Below are positions 52,374 through 61,574 of a DNA stretch of 64,000 nucleotides, piece after piece. The stretch is from Mucilaginibacter oryzae. Its GTDB lineage: Bacteria; Bacteroidota; Bacteroidia; Sphingobacteriales; Sphingobacteriaceae. How positions within the stretch are numbered: the stretch's first letter is position 1; each line of letters begins with the position of its first letter. The notes beneath the pieces were generated by a model. That model saw nothing but the letters and a program-made list of their open reading frames with translations. It was not told where the DNA came from and made no database searches. The DNA is taken from positions 790,974 to 854,973 of the forward strand of contig NZ_QGHA01000002.1 of the NCBI RefSeq assembly GCF_003148845.1, read 5' to 3'. Both the position numbers and the translations under genes were made by a program.

Positions 52374-53549
52374 ATGAAAAAATCGCTATTGTTATTTCCG
52401 CTGATACTTGCGATGAAGCTAAGCGCCCAAAACGCCCGGCAAATCCATCAACAAGCTATCCTGATAGATACCCATAACGATGTGATCTCGAACGAGCTGA
52501 TCACTAAGCTTGATTTGGGCAAGCGTCAAACCGAAGGAAACTTTGATCTTGACCGTGCCAGGGAAGGTGGTTTGGATGCACAGATCTTCTCCATCTGGTG
52601 CGGTGAAGATTATGGGAAAGGCGCCGCCTTTGCCTTCGCCAACCGCGAAATTGATTCGCTTTGCGCGCTCATCAAACGCAACCCCGGTAAAATTACGCTT
52701 GTAAAAAACAGCAAAGAACTACGGCAGGCGGTAGCCCGGAAAAAACTTGCCGCCCTGATAGGTGTTGAGGGCGGCCACATGATTGAAGACCGCATGGATT
52801 ATATTGACAGCCTAGCCAAACGCGGCATGCGCTACCTCACCCTTACCTGGAACAACAGCACCACATGGGCTACCTCCGCCCGCGATGAGGTTATTAAAAA
52901 AGACAGTTTGAAACACCTTGGTTTAACAGCCTACGGCAAACAAATAGTAAAACACATGAATGATTTAGGCGTAATGGTGGATGTATCGCACGTTGGCGAG
53001 CGTACTTTTTATGATGTGCTGGCAACAACTAAAAAACCGGTTATCGCCTCGCACAGCTGCGCATATGCCCTCGATCCCAATCGCCGTAATTTGAAGGATG
53101 AACAGTTAAAAGCATTGGCAAAAAACGGAGGCGTAGTTTGTATTAATTTTTACAGCGCGTTTGTTGATAGTACCTATTCGGCAAAGGCAGGCAAATTTTC
53201 GCGGCAACATCGCGCCGAACTGGATTCATTAACGCGGGTTTACCATGACGGCGACCTGGCCAACATCAGGCTAAATACCATTTACAGGAATGAATCGGAT
53301 AAAATGCGCCCGCCGTTAAGCCTGCTGATCAGGCATATCGATTACATTGCTAAATTGATAGGTGTTGATCATGTAGGTATAGGCTCGGATTTTGACGGTG
53401 CCGAATCATACCCTCTGGGGCTGAACAGCGTGGCCGACTATCCTAAAATAACCGAAGCACTGCTCAGATCCGGCTATTCGCAAAAAGATGTAGCTAAAAT
53501 ATTGGGCGGCAATGTGATGCGGGTACTTGCTGCCAATACGGGTAAATGA
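52374..53549 (+). CDS. M19-family membrane dipeptidase, secreted
   Basis: 391 aa with a signal peptide to about residue 18 (MKLSAQ). A TIM-barrel zinc dipeptidase of the renal-dipeptidase family. The N-terminal zinc pair is H34/D36 in DTHNDV, the bridging Glu lies in GVEGGHMI, and metal His residues are in VDVSHVGERT and ASHSCAYALDPNRRN. GSDFDGAES completes the site. Likely periplasmic hydrolysis of dipeptides. The trxB gene follows after 73 bp with its own promoter. Confidence 0.93.
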   Translation: MKKSLLLFPLILAMKLSAQNARQIHQQAILIDTHNDVISNELITKLDLGKRQTEGNFDLDRAREGGLDAQIFSIWCGEDYGKGAAFAFANREIDSLCALIKRNPGKITLVKNSKELRQAVARKKLAALIGVEGGHMIEDRMDYIDSLAKRGMRYLTLTWNNSTTWATSARDEVIKKDSLKHLGLTAYGKQIVKHMNDLGVMVDVSHVGERTFYDVLATTKKPVIASHSCAYALDPNRRNLKDEQLKALAKNGGVVCINFYSAFVDSTYSAKAGKFSRQHRAELDSLTRVYHDGDLANIRLNTIYRNESDKMRPPLSLLIRHIDYIAKLIGVDHVGIGSDFDGAESYPLGLNSVADYPKITEALLRSGYSQKDVAKILGGNVMRVLAANTGK

Positions 53550-53573
53550 TGTCACTATCCTGACGATAAGGGC

Positions 53574-53604
53574 TTTGCTTTTCAGGCTCAAAAACGTAAA
53601 TTCG
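53574..53604 (+). promoter_or_regulatory. Promoter of trxB
   Basis: TTTG (53574-53577), a 19-bp spacer and TAAATTCG (53597-53604), one mismatch from TAnnTTTG. The ATG is 18 bp further on, so the leader is very short. Confidence 0.5.
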
Positions 53605-53622
53605 CAACTCATTTATAATAAA

Positions 53623-54579
53623 ATGTCTCAGGAAACAGAACACGTAAAATGCCTGATCATCGGGTCGGGCCCGGCGGGTTATACTGCCGCCATATATGCA
53701 TCACGCGCTGATTTGAAACCGGTTATGTATACCGGCTTATTGGCCGGTGGGCAACTTACCCAAACCACCGAAGTTGAAAACTTCCCGGGCTATCCTACAG
53801 GAATTATGGGCCCCGAAATGATGGAAGACTTCCGCAAGCAAGCCGAGCGCCTTGGCACCGACATCCGTTACGGCTATGTGAGCGCGGTTGATTTTTCAAG
53901 CCTTCCGCACAAGGTAATAGTTGATGATGTTAAAACTATTACTGCCGATACCGTTATTATTTCAACAGGGGCATCTGCCAAATGGCTTGGCCTTGAATCG
54001 GAACAGAAATACAGCGGCTTTGGCGTTTCTGCCTGCGCGGTTTGCGATGGTTTCTTTTTTAAAGGACAGGATGTAGCTATTGTTGGCGCCGGCGATACCG
54101 CTGCCGAAGAAGCTACCTATCTTGCCAAACTGGCCCGCAAGGTTTACATGATCGTTCGTCGCGACGAGTTCCGGGCTTCAAAAGCCATGGTTCACCGTGT
54201 ATTGAACACCCCAAACATTGAAGTGCTTTACAATACCGAAACCAAGGAGATTTTGGGCGACGGCCAAAGCGTTACCGGCGTTAAAGTAATCAATAATGTA
54301 ACCAACGCCGAAACCGACCTGGATGTTACCGGTTTCTTTGTAGCCATAGGTCACCATCCCAATACCGATATTTTCAGGGGTTGGTTGCACATGGATGAAA
54401 CAGGCTATATCATTACCCGCCCGGGATCGACAGAAACAAACGTTGAAGGCGTATTTTGCGCCGGCGACGCTCAGGACCATATTTACCGCCAGGCTGTAAC
54501 TGCAGCAGGCACAGGCTGTATGGCCGCCATAGACGCCGAGCGTTATCTGGCAGCCAAAGAGCATATTGTTACCGCTTAA
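53623..54579 (+). CDS. trxB: Thioredoxin-disulfide reductase
   Basis: An FAD/NADPH flavoprotein keeping thioredoxin reduced. 318 aa from ATG 53623, the family norm; the frame runs 32 codons further up but that part contains the promoter. FAD motif IIGSGPAGYTAA (12-23), redox-active CAVC at 138-141, NADPH motif VGAGDTAAEEA, and C-terminal GVFCAGDAQD. It also may feed the 1-Cys peroxiredoxin system elsewhere in the window; this is inference. A strong terminator follows 55 bp downstream. Confidence 0.96.
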   Translation: MSQETEHVKCLIIGSGPAGYTAAIYASRADLKPVMYTGLLAGGQLTQTTEVENFPGYPTGIMGPEMMEDFRKQAERLGTDIRYGYVSAVDFSSLPHKVIVDDVKTITADTVIISTGASAKWLGLESEQKYSGFGVSACAVCDGFFFKGQDVAIVGAGDTAAEEATYLAKLARKVYMIVRRDEFRASKAMVHRVLNTPNIEVLYNTETKEILGDGQSVTGVKVINNVTNAETDLDVTGFFVAIGHHPNTDIFRGWLHMDETGYIITRPGSTETNVEGVFCAGDAQDHIYRQAVTAAGTGCMAAIDAERYLAAKEHIVTA

Positions 54580-54634
54580 ATTCGATAATTTAGGGACTGG
54601 CACATAGCGCTTTAGTTAGCTTCTTAGCATATGG

Positions 54635-54664
54635 GGGCGATGAGGGATCATCGCCCTTTCTTTT
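54635..54664 (+). terminator. Intrinsic terminator of trxB
   Basis: Perfect 8-bp stem GGGCGATG / CATCGCCC with 6-nt loop, then TTTCTTTT. Confidence 0.9.
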
Positions 54665-54876
54665 ACTCCGTTTCAAGTGATACCTGAACCCGGCTGTAGG
54701 GATTACAGGATTAAAATTTTACTTTCTCCTCTACAAAATCGTTAATATACGCCGAACTCTATGCTTTAAAATTGGAAAAATTCCAAAATATAGAATAATG
54801 AAAAATTTCAAGTAATTGATTTACAATTATTTATCACAAGGCACAGCAATTGAAAAGGAGTTGTAAAATCAAAATT

Positions 54877-57003
54877 ATGAATCCTTTATCCTTAAAAACT
54901 TATTCAGACAGGCGAGTGAAAATACACCTGTTGTTAATATTATTTGTGTCGGCAATTTTGATCTCATCCTGCAAAAAAGAAAGCAGCTCCGGCCTGGTCA
55001 ATACGCCACCTCCGGTAGTTATCACTCCTGGAGACAGTGTTATAGCGCCTGAAAACTTCAATTTCAGCACTACAAAACTTGTTTCCCTGAAAATCAACCT
55101 GCAATCTAACAACAATGAGCCTATTGCAGGTGTGCCGGTAGATGTATTTGTGGGCGATCCTGCAACAAGCACCCCCATATTAACAAGCCTTAGCGACAAT
55201 AACGGCCTTTTACAGGCCCAGGTTAACTTGCCTGCTTATGTTGATACATTGATAGTTGATGCAAAATATGTCGGCCTTATGCGTAATGCTAAAGCCGTTA
55301 TAGTAAACAACGCGGTTAACGGTACTATCGGCGGTTCGGCAGGGTTTTCAGGTAATATTTCTCAAAACAGCTATGTTAGCAAAAGCATAAGTAAAATGAG
55401 AACATTGAACTCATTCAGCGCCATGGCTTCCAATAGTTCAAATACCATTTACAAATACATGGGGCTGTACGATAATTCCGGTGTTCCAAAATACCTGGAG
55501 CCTACTTACGATGTGATTACCGCTGATCTTTTATCGTTTATCAACGCTTCGTTGCCTGAAACTATAGATGTAAGAAAACACCACCCTCAATACCTGCAGT
55601 CATCCGCAGTCGCCGACCTTAATGTTACCGAAACCGCGGATGTTTGGATAACTTTTGTAAGTGAAGGTGCGGGCTATCTCAATTCGCTTGGTTATTATAC
55701 CTATACTACCGGCAACCCGCCAAAAAGCCCTGCAGACATAGCTACCGTTAATTATATTTTCCCTAACGCGTCGCTGCCAGGCTCGGGCGGTAACCTGCGT
55801 TCGGGCAGCAAAGTGAAACTCGGCCGATTTAATGCAGGCACATCAATAGGTTTTGTGCTATTAGCCAACGCCTGGGATGGCGGCTCAAAAACCGTCAGCA
55901 CCAGTACAGCCAAGTTTTATTCAACAACGGCCTGCAATCCTGAAACAACCGCTGATCTTAAAAAGCATACCGTATTACTTTATTCTGAAACTCAAAATCT
56001 TTTCCTGATTGGTATTGACGATCAAAACCGGCAGACAGGCGGCAGCGACAATGATTTTAACGATATTGTATTTTACGCCACATCAAACCCGATAAAAGCG
56101 ATATCGCAAACTGACGTTCAGCCAATTGACAAACCCATAGACAGCGATGGAGACGGCGTAACAGATACTTTCGACCAGTTCCCTACCGACCCGACAAGGG
56201 CATATGTAAGCTACTACCCTTCGAAAACAACATTCGGAACAACATTATTTGAAGACCTATGGCCTGCAACCGGCGACTATGATATGAATGATATGGTAAT
56301 AGGTTACAGGTACAAAACCGTTACCAATGCCAAAAATCTGGCTGTAGAAATTTATGCAGACTACGCTGTAAAAGCTTCAGGCGCTTCGTTTGTGAGCGGT
56401 TTTGGCGTACAGTTTCCTTTTGGTTCAAATATGGTTCAGAGCGTAACCGGACAAAAGCGAGCCTCCAATTACATTAAACAAAACGGCAACGGAACCGAAT
56501 CCGGCCAGGCTAAGGCGGTTATTATTCCGTTTGATAGTTACCAGGCTGTAATAAAACGGCCCGGCGGTTATTATATCAATACGCAAAATGGCGCGCCTTT
56601 TATAACCGGCGATACCGTGCATATCCGTGTTAACTTTACTACGCCTATTTCGGCCGCCACATTAGGTACAGCTCCTTTTAACCCCTTCCTGATCAGCAAT
56701 CAACGCAGGGGCTACGAAGTACACCTGCCTAATAACCTGCCTACAGATCTGGCAGACCAAAAACTGTTCGGTACATTGCAGGATTACTCCAAACCCGGGT
56801 TAAACAGTTACTACAAAACTAAAAACGCATGGCCATGGGCTTTAAACTTTGTGGAGCAGTTTGACTACCCGTCGGAAGGCAGCAACATCGGCAAAACTTA
56901 CAACTACTTTCTGCAATGGGCAAAATCAGGCGGGGCTTTACACCCTGACTGGTACCTGAGTACAGCAGGCAACCGAAATGAATCGATGATATATAGAAAA
57001 TAG
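54877..57003 (+). CDS. LruC-domain lipoprotein
   Basis: 708 aa from ATG 54877 (a TTG at 54850 is in frame but the lipoprotein signal fits the later start). The lipobox is LISSC with Cys32. The N-terminal half has a beta-sandwich domain; DDQNRQTGGSDNDFNDIVFY (about 395-415) is a calcium-binding DUF4114-like segment, DSDGDGVTDTFDQFP is a thrombospondin-3-like Ca2+ loop, and DLWPATGDYDMNDMVIGYRY (in parts) opens the LruC domain running to the end. Surface-exposed in Bacteroidota; a calcium-dependent structural or adhesive role is inferred. A terminator follows at 57077. Confidence 0.88.
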   Translation: MNPLSLKTYSDRRVKIHLLLILFVSAILISSCKKESSSGLVNTPPPVVITPGDSVIAPENFNFSTTKLVSLKINLQSNNNEPIAGVPVDVFVGDPATSTPILTSLSDNNGLLQAQVNLPAYVDTLIVDAKYVGLMRNAKAVIVNNAVNGTIGGSAGFSGNISQNSYVSKSISKMRTLNSFSAMASNSSNTIYKYMGLYDNSGVPKYLEPTYDVITADLLSFINASLPETIDVRKHHPQYLQSSAVADLNVTETADVWITFVSEGAGYLNSLGYYTYTTGNPPKSPADIATVNYIFPNASLPGSGGNLRSGSKVKLGRFNAGTSIGFVLLANAWDGGSKTVSTSTAKFYSTTACNPETTADLKKHTVLLYSETQNLFLIGIDDQNRQTGGSDNDFNDIVFYATSNPIKAISQTDVQPIDKPIDSDGDGVTDTFDQFPTDPTRAYVSYYPSKTTFGTTLFEDLWPATGDYDMNDMVIGYRYKTVTNAKNLAVEIYADYAVKASGASFVSGFGVQFPFGSNMVQSVTGQKRASNYIKQNGNGTESGQAKAVIIPFDSYQAVIKRPGGYYINTQNGAPFITGDTVHIRVNFTTPISAATLGTAPFNPFLISNQRRGYEVHLPNNLPTDLADQKLFGTLQDYSKPGLNSYYKTKNAWPWALNFVEQFDYPSEGSNIGKTYNYFLQWAKSGGALHPDWYLSTAGNRNESMIYRK

Positions 57004-57346
57004 AAATAGTTTTTAATGGAATAAAAAGCCAGGTTCGACAATTGCTCATAAAAAGCCCTTTGATATTTAAGGAGTGAAAAGGAGTGGAAGCATGTTTTCC
57101 GCTCCTTTTGTGTGTTTTAAAGGTTTGTTAAAAAGACTCTTGTAAGCTAAGTGGACAACTGTGAGTTAAGTTCAATGCTTTTTAGTCTATATGAACTAAT
57201 CTTTCCCATAACGACCGTTCTCATCTATAAAAATTAATCTACGACACCACTATCAGTGAAGCCATAGTTAATTTGCAAAGTCTATTTGCGCAATTAACCG
57301 GATGAACAATATCTTAGCTACAGAATTCAAACCCTAATCTTAGTTC
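57004..57346. other. 343-bp intergenic region before the nuclease gene
   Basis: It holds the LruC terminator in the first third. The remainder is AT-rich without a recognisable promoter; a weak -7 match (TCTATTTG, 57280-57287) is the best candidate. No coding frame of merit. Confidence 0.55.
57077..57109 (+). terminator. Terminator of the LruC gene
   Basis: A 13-bp stem AAAAGGAGTGGAA / TTCCGCTCCTTTT with one G-U pair around GCATGT-like loop; T-rich 3' arm. Confidence 0.7.
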
Positions 57347-58960
57347 ATGAGCATTATTACCTCCGATCCGCAAATTTCTTACAATAAACTAAACGAATTT
57401 TTGGCGCGCTGGCCTTTGCATGCAGTGGAAACCATGGCACTTACGGATTATACCCAAGTGGGGAACCCCGATACCTTTACTTATTTACTGGAACACGGTT
57501 CTGAGTCCATCGGTATTTTAGGCGGCGGCACGTCCTCTAAATTCGGAATCTGGAGCCGCGCTTCAGATAAAGACGGTTCGTCGCCTGCCTTCCTTTTCAC
57601 ACCCGAATACAAATGGTTCAAAAAGTACGGAGAGGATCCGGGAGCAGCTTTTCAAAGGGTTAAAGCCAATATTGTCGCCATTATCAGAAACGCAGAGGCT
57701 GGAAATTTCTCGGCAATTGATACCATCGATATCGACAGCATGACTAAATGGAAAATCGCTTTCATTTATTCGAATTACAAGCTGCTCCCAATATATAAGA
57801 AAGAGATTATCCGGAAATTAGCTAAACATTTCGAATATGATGATTATGCGACCGCGCCACTTTCGGTTTTACATCAATTTATTCTAACCAAAAGGGAAAC
57901 TGACGAAGATTTTTTTGATTTTGCGAGTAAGTATTATCAGATCGCGACCGATATTCCTGATCGCAATTATTATATCATTGGTTCCAAATACGAAGATGAT
58001 AACGGCAATGATGTTGTTAACGTTTTTCCCGATATGCTGGAAAAAAGCGCAATCGCCACCGGTTTTTTCTGGAATACCGATTTCTCCGGATTGGTCGGCC
58101 AAGATTTTACAACTATCGGTAAATGGATTAACGAAAACATTTCACATGACGAACCTAAATTTGATACCTCTTCCCGAACTCTCAAATATTTTCTAAACCT
58201 TAAAAAGGGTGATTTGGTAGCTGTAAAGTCGCACGGTCGTTTTAATAACCTCACTATCATCGCTTATGCGGAAGTAACGGAAGTAAACGGGACAGTATAT
58301 CAGTTCGGCGACCCGGACCTCGGGCATCTGATTAACGTAAATTTTTTGGAGACAGGCTTGCGAATAGACACCGGTCTCAACTATGCCCTTACGATACATA
58401 AAATTATACCCGGCGAAAAAGAGGGACATTTTGAAAAAATATTCGGCAGTTATGCTATTACCGGTGTTAATGATGAGTTTTCTTTAGAAGAACCGACCGA
58501 AGGAGATGCTACAGACGAAGAACCGATGGATGATGATATCCGAACCAAAGACACTTTTTCTTTTACACGAAATATTGAAACTACCCAACTTGTAAAACAG
58601 GTTCACAACCAAATCCAAAATGGGTTTGCCCAATATTTAAAAAAGATGTTTCCGGATGATAAAGTGGGTACTGAAAGAAAGCGTATTGATATCTGGCGGC
58701 GTAACGATTTCTCTTTTTTTATTTATGAGGTCAAACCTTATAATTCTGCTTTCACCTGTATTAGGGAAGCTTTAGGGCAATTGACAGATTATGCCTTCAG
58801 TAAAAAAACATCATTGGAAAAACATTTAGTTGTGGTTGGTACTCAACCTCCAGACGAGCGCGAACTCAGATACCTGAATTTCCTGAATGAAAAGATTGGG
58901 TTAAAACTTAGCTATGAATGTTATTCTATAGAAACCAATACGAGCACCACTTATTGCTGA
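57347..58960 (+). CDS. Orphan PD-(D/E)XK nuclease with McrB-type N-terminus and PUA-like domain
   Basis: 537 aa, cytosolic. Residues about 15-170 (RWPLHAVETMALTDYTQVGN, FGIWSR, KWKIAFIYSNYKLLPIYKKE) resemble the N-terminal part of many McrB-type AAA ATPases. Residues about 245-360 (LKKGDLVAVKSHGRFNNLTI, GHLINVNFLETG) look like a PUA/EVE-like base-reading domain. After an acidic linker (380-400) the C-terminus has a nuclease core: D448, E461-x-K463, then Q478-x3-Y482. There is no Walker A motif and no methylase or McrC neighbour. It is plausibly a single-chain modification-dependent restriction enzyme. Domain calls rest on pattern memory, not searches. Confidence 0.72.
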   Translation: MSIITSDPQISYNKLNEFLARWPLHAVETMALTDYTQVGNPDTFTYLLEHGSESIGILGGGTSSKFGIWSRASDKDGSSPAFLFTPEYKWFKKYGEDPGAAFQRVKANIVAIIRNAEAGNFSAIDTIDIDSMTKWKIAFIYSNYKLLPIYKKEIIRKLAKHFEYDDYATAPLSVLHQFILTKRETDEDFFDFASKYYQIATDIPDRNYYIIGSKYEDDNGNDVVNVFPDMLEKSAIATGFFWNTDFSGLVGQDFTTIGKWINENISHDEPKFDTSSRTLKYFLNLKKGDLVAVKSHGRFNNLTIIAYAEVTEVNGTVYQFGDPDLGHLINVNFLETGLRIDTGLNYALTIHKIIPGEKEGHFEKIFGSYAITGVNDEFSLEEPTEGDATDEEPMDDDIRTKDTFSFTRNIETTQLVKQVHNQIQNGFAQYLKKMFPDDKVGTERKRIDIWRRNDFSFFIYEVKPYNSAFTCIREALGQLTDYAFSKKTSLEKHLVVVGTQPPDERELRYLNFLNEKIGLKLSYECYSIETNTSTTYC

Positions 58961-59231
58961 TAAAACGTCATTAACAATCTAAAGTTCAAGGCTTGCTTCC
59001 AATCGCCACATGTTCACACGGATAAAATTCATAAAAACATATATAATAACGCTGGCGGATATGACTTTTTTGTCTTACGAAAGGCCTTTATGGCAACTTT
59101 AAAGCACGGGGAAATATAATGTAATAGCGCTGCCTCCATGATGGTCAATCCCGACAATAGGTAAAAAGTTTAAAATAGTGACAGTTCTAAACAACCCTCA
59201 GTGCCGCCCTGATAAACGGCGTGAAACTAAT
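58961..59231. other. Intergenic region between the nuclease and polysaccharide cluster
   Basis: 271 bp with no convincing terminator, promoter or gene. The convergent genes end on either side. Confidence 0.5.
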
Positions 59232-60128
59232 CTATTTTGAAGTGTTACGAAGATTCCAGATCAACCCTTTCCATATTTCGGTGGCATAGCGCGGGGTATA
59301 GCTAAAAATATACCTGAGCATGGCTAAAGGAGCAGAGATCAGCACAAAAAACAGCCTGCTTATCCAACCCTGCAAACCTCTAATATTTCGCCTGATGAAT
59401 AGCAAACGGTTGCGGTTTTGGTAATAAACCTTGATTCTACTCATTTTACCAACACTCATCGATTCTTTGTGAAGCACCAGCGAATGTGGTTGGTACCAGA
59501 TAGAAAAGCCCGCGTTTTTCGCTTGCACACAAAAATCAAGTTCTTCATAATACAGGAAATATTTTTCGGGCAATAACCCGACCTTATCGAAAACTGTACG
59601 GCGGATAGCCATAGCGGCGCCATGACCTAACTGAGTTTTAACGGGCACCTGGTATTGGCCGTTATCAGTTTCGCCGGTGCCGATAAATTTGCCGCGGGCA
59701 GTAAACGGGTTAATTGGCTCGCCACCTGCATATTGAATTATTCCAAGGGAGTGATAGTAATGAATTTTAGGTGATACGATCCCGATGGATTGATCTGCCA
59801 TAAAAAGTTTAACCACTGGTTCAATAAAACCAGGATCTACCTCGGTATCGTTATTAAGCAAAAAAATAATATCGCCTTTTGCCTGTTCAATGCCGCGGTT
59901 GTTACCGCCGGCAAAACCCTCATTACAACCATTCTTGATCAATAAAATTTCAGGAAAGCTGTTTTTGAGATAAGCGCAATCTGAATCCGAAGCGTTGTCT
60001 ACCACGATGATCTCCAGGCTGGGATAGGTAACACCTCGCAGGGATTTAAGCAACGCCGCGGTTACCTCATCGGTATTATAATTAACCGTAATTATAGACA
60101 CCAGCGGGAATTTAGTTTCGCTATACAT
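59232..60128 (-). CDS. GT2 glycosyltransferase (rhamnosyltransferase-like)
   Basis: 298 aa. The GT-A fold begins with VSIITVNYNTDEVTAALLKSL; the metal motif is NNDTEVDPG (about 93-101), and YYEELDFCVQAKNAGF carries the ED catalytic base, as in WbbL-type enzymes. Basic residues near the C-terminus (YYQNRNRLLFIRRNIRG) and a hydrophobic stretch suggest membrane association. It is the last gene of the minus-strand polysaccharide cluster, 3 bp after the ligase-like gene. Donor sugar unknown. Confidence 0.92.
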   Translation of the reverse strand: MYSETKFPLVSIITVNYNTDEVTAALLKSLRGVTYPSLEIIVVDNASDSDCAYLKNSFPEILLIKNGCNEGFAGGNNRGIEQAKGDIIFLLNNDTEVDPGFIEPVVKLFMADQSIGIVSPKIHYYHSLGIIQYAGGEPINPFTARGKFIGTGETDNGQYQVPVKTQLGHGAAMAIRRTVFDKVGLLPEKYFLYYEELDFCVQAKNAGFSIWYQPHSLVLHKESMSVGKMSRIKVYYQNRNRLLFIRRNIRGLQGWISRLFFVLISAPLAMLRYIFSYTPRYATEIWKGLIWNLRNTSK

Positions 60129-60131
60129 TTT

Positions 60132-61574
60132 TTAATTTTTTGTTTCATTATTACCGGCGGACTGCCCGGCTTTGTCCCATTTATAAGCCAGCCAGATTAA
60201 GCCAATACTCATAAATACCACAATACCGCTGGGCGCCTGGCCTATTACCTGGTTACTGTAACTTGCAAAGGCTATCCCTATATATCCTGAAAAAAGGGCC
60301 ATACTGATTTGGCGCAGTTGCAGATCGTTTTTCATCCTGAAAATCATCACTGTGCCGGTTATAGCTATGGTGATGATCATCCCCAGGTGGATCCATAAAC
60401 CAACAATACCGGTTTCGGCCCATATTTTTACATACCAGCTATCTGTGGGCGTTTCGGCGAGGAAGGTGCCGGGCGAAAACCGTTGCCCCCAGGAACCGGC
60501 CGAGCCGATGCCTCCTCCTATTGGCCGGGATTTGAGGTAGGCCGCGAACTTTTTTTGATTATCAAGCCTAACCTGTAACGACGGATCGTTAGGATCGAGC
60601 GCGCTGCGCATCCGTTGCACCTGGTAATTACCGGCGCCTACGGTAGTAAACTTCAACAGGCCGAATAATATGACAACAACCGCTATCCCAACACTCAAAA
60701 TCTTAAAGTTTTTAGTTAAGAACAGGTATACCATAAAGCCCGAAAGCGGAACGAACAGAGCCCCGCGCGTACCACTTATAGCCATGGCCCAAAAGAAAAG
60801 CAAGCTTAACGCGAGATAACCGAGCTTAAGCTTCCGTTTAACAGGCCCGAGCGACAGGATCAGGCAAACCAGCAAAATGTGCCCCATGGCCGCGCCGAAC
60901 TGGCCCGCGTCTGAATAAAACGAAAACACCCGCAGCCTGCCGAACAAAAGATGTGTTTTGTAAGCCCCGGCATCAAGCCACACCTGCTCGGCATGGTTTA
61001 CACCAAGATAAAGTTGCTTCATGCCGTAAATCGCGGCCAGAGCCGAGCAAAAGATCCAGATATTAACAAACTTTAGCATCCCCTTTTTATCGTCGATTAG
61101 TAAGGTGGTCAGTACAACCAACTGGATCATGTACAGCGCGGTGCCCCTTACGGAATAAAACCAGGCCGCGAAACTCCTTGCCTCCGGGTTTATGATCTCG
61201 AAAATTGTAAAGGCGGTCCAAACCGAGATGGCATAAACAAATGGATTTCTAAGCAGTAAAGCCCTCCCCTTTTTAGGTTTGGCAAGGGCAGCTATTAGTG
61301 TGATAAGCAAAAAAATATCAATTGATAACCCGAAAGGCGCCGTTGAATAGCGTACCATGCCGTTGGCAAAAAAACCCGCGTACAACACGGTATAAAGCCC
61401 CCTTACGGGTTTATTGAATATCCAGATAAGGTACAAAGCCACAAACGGTAAGGCTATTAAGCCCACAGTTCCGGCAACATCAATATGAGCCACAACAAAA
61501 CCCAGCAAAACAGCAAGGCTCACCACAAAAAAAACCTTCACCAACCTGTTTTCCGCAGCCATTTTTAGTATCAT
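60132..61574 (-). CDS. O-antigen ligase/polymerase family membrane protein
   Basis: 480 aa from ATG 61574, which overlaps the flippase stop as ATGA; a TTG at 61634 would give 20 more residues but lies inside the flippase gene. About 11 to 12 helices and a large periplasmic loop (about 300-380) before a Wzy_C-like segment GTRGALFVPLSGF. GGGIGSAGSWGQRF and ETPTDSWYVKIWAETGIVGL match the ligase-family loop. It polymerises or ligates polysaccharide repeat units in the periplasmic leaflet. Confidence 0.85.
   Translation of the reverse strand: MILKMAAENRLVKVFFVVSLAVLLGFVVAHIDVAGTVGLIALPFVALYLIWIFNKPVRGLYTVLYAGFFANGMVRYSTAPFGLSIDIFLLITLIAALAKPKKGRALLLRNPFVYAISVWTAFTIFEIINPEARSFAAWFYSVRGTALYMIQLVVLTTLLIDDKKGMLKFVNIWIFCSALAAIYGMKQLYLGVNHAEQVWLDAGAYKTHLLFGRLRVFSFYSDAGQFGAAMGHILLVCLILSLGPVKRKLKLGYLALSLLFFWAMAISGTRGALFVPLSGFMVYLFLTKNFKILSVGIAVVVILFGLLKFTTVGAGNYQVQRMRSALDPNDPSLQVRLDNQKKFAAYLKSRPIGGGIGSAGSWGQRFSPGTFLAETPTDSWYVKIWAETGIVGLWIHLGMIITIAITGTVMIFRMKNDLQLRQISMALFSGYIGIAFASYSNQVIGQAPSGIVVFMSIGLIWLAYKWDKAGQSAGNNETKN

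Noticed and set aside
57347..58960. Complete restriction-modification or McrBC locus
   Set aside because: No methyltransferase, AAA+/GTPase or McrC gene is adjacent; only the single protein is supported.
59020..59231. Remnant of a transposase or recombinase gene downstream of the nuclease
   Set aside because: No frame longer than a few codons shows recognisable protein similarity; nothing supports it.
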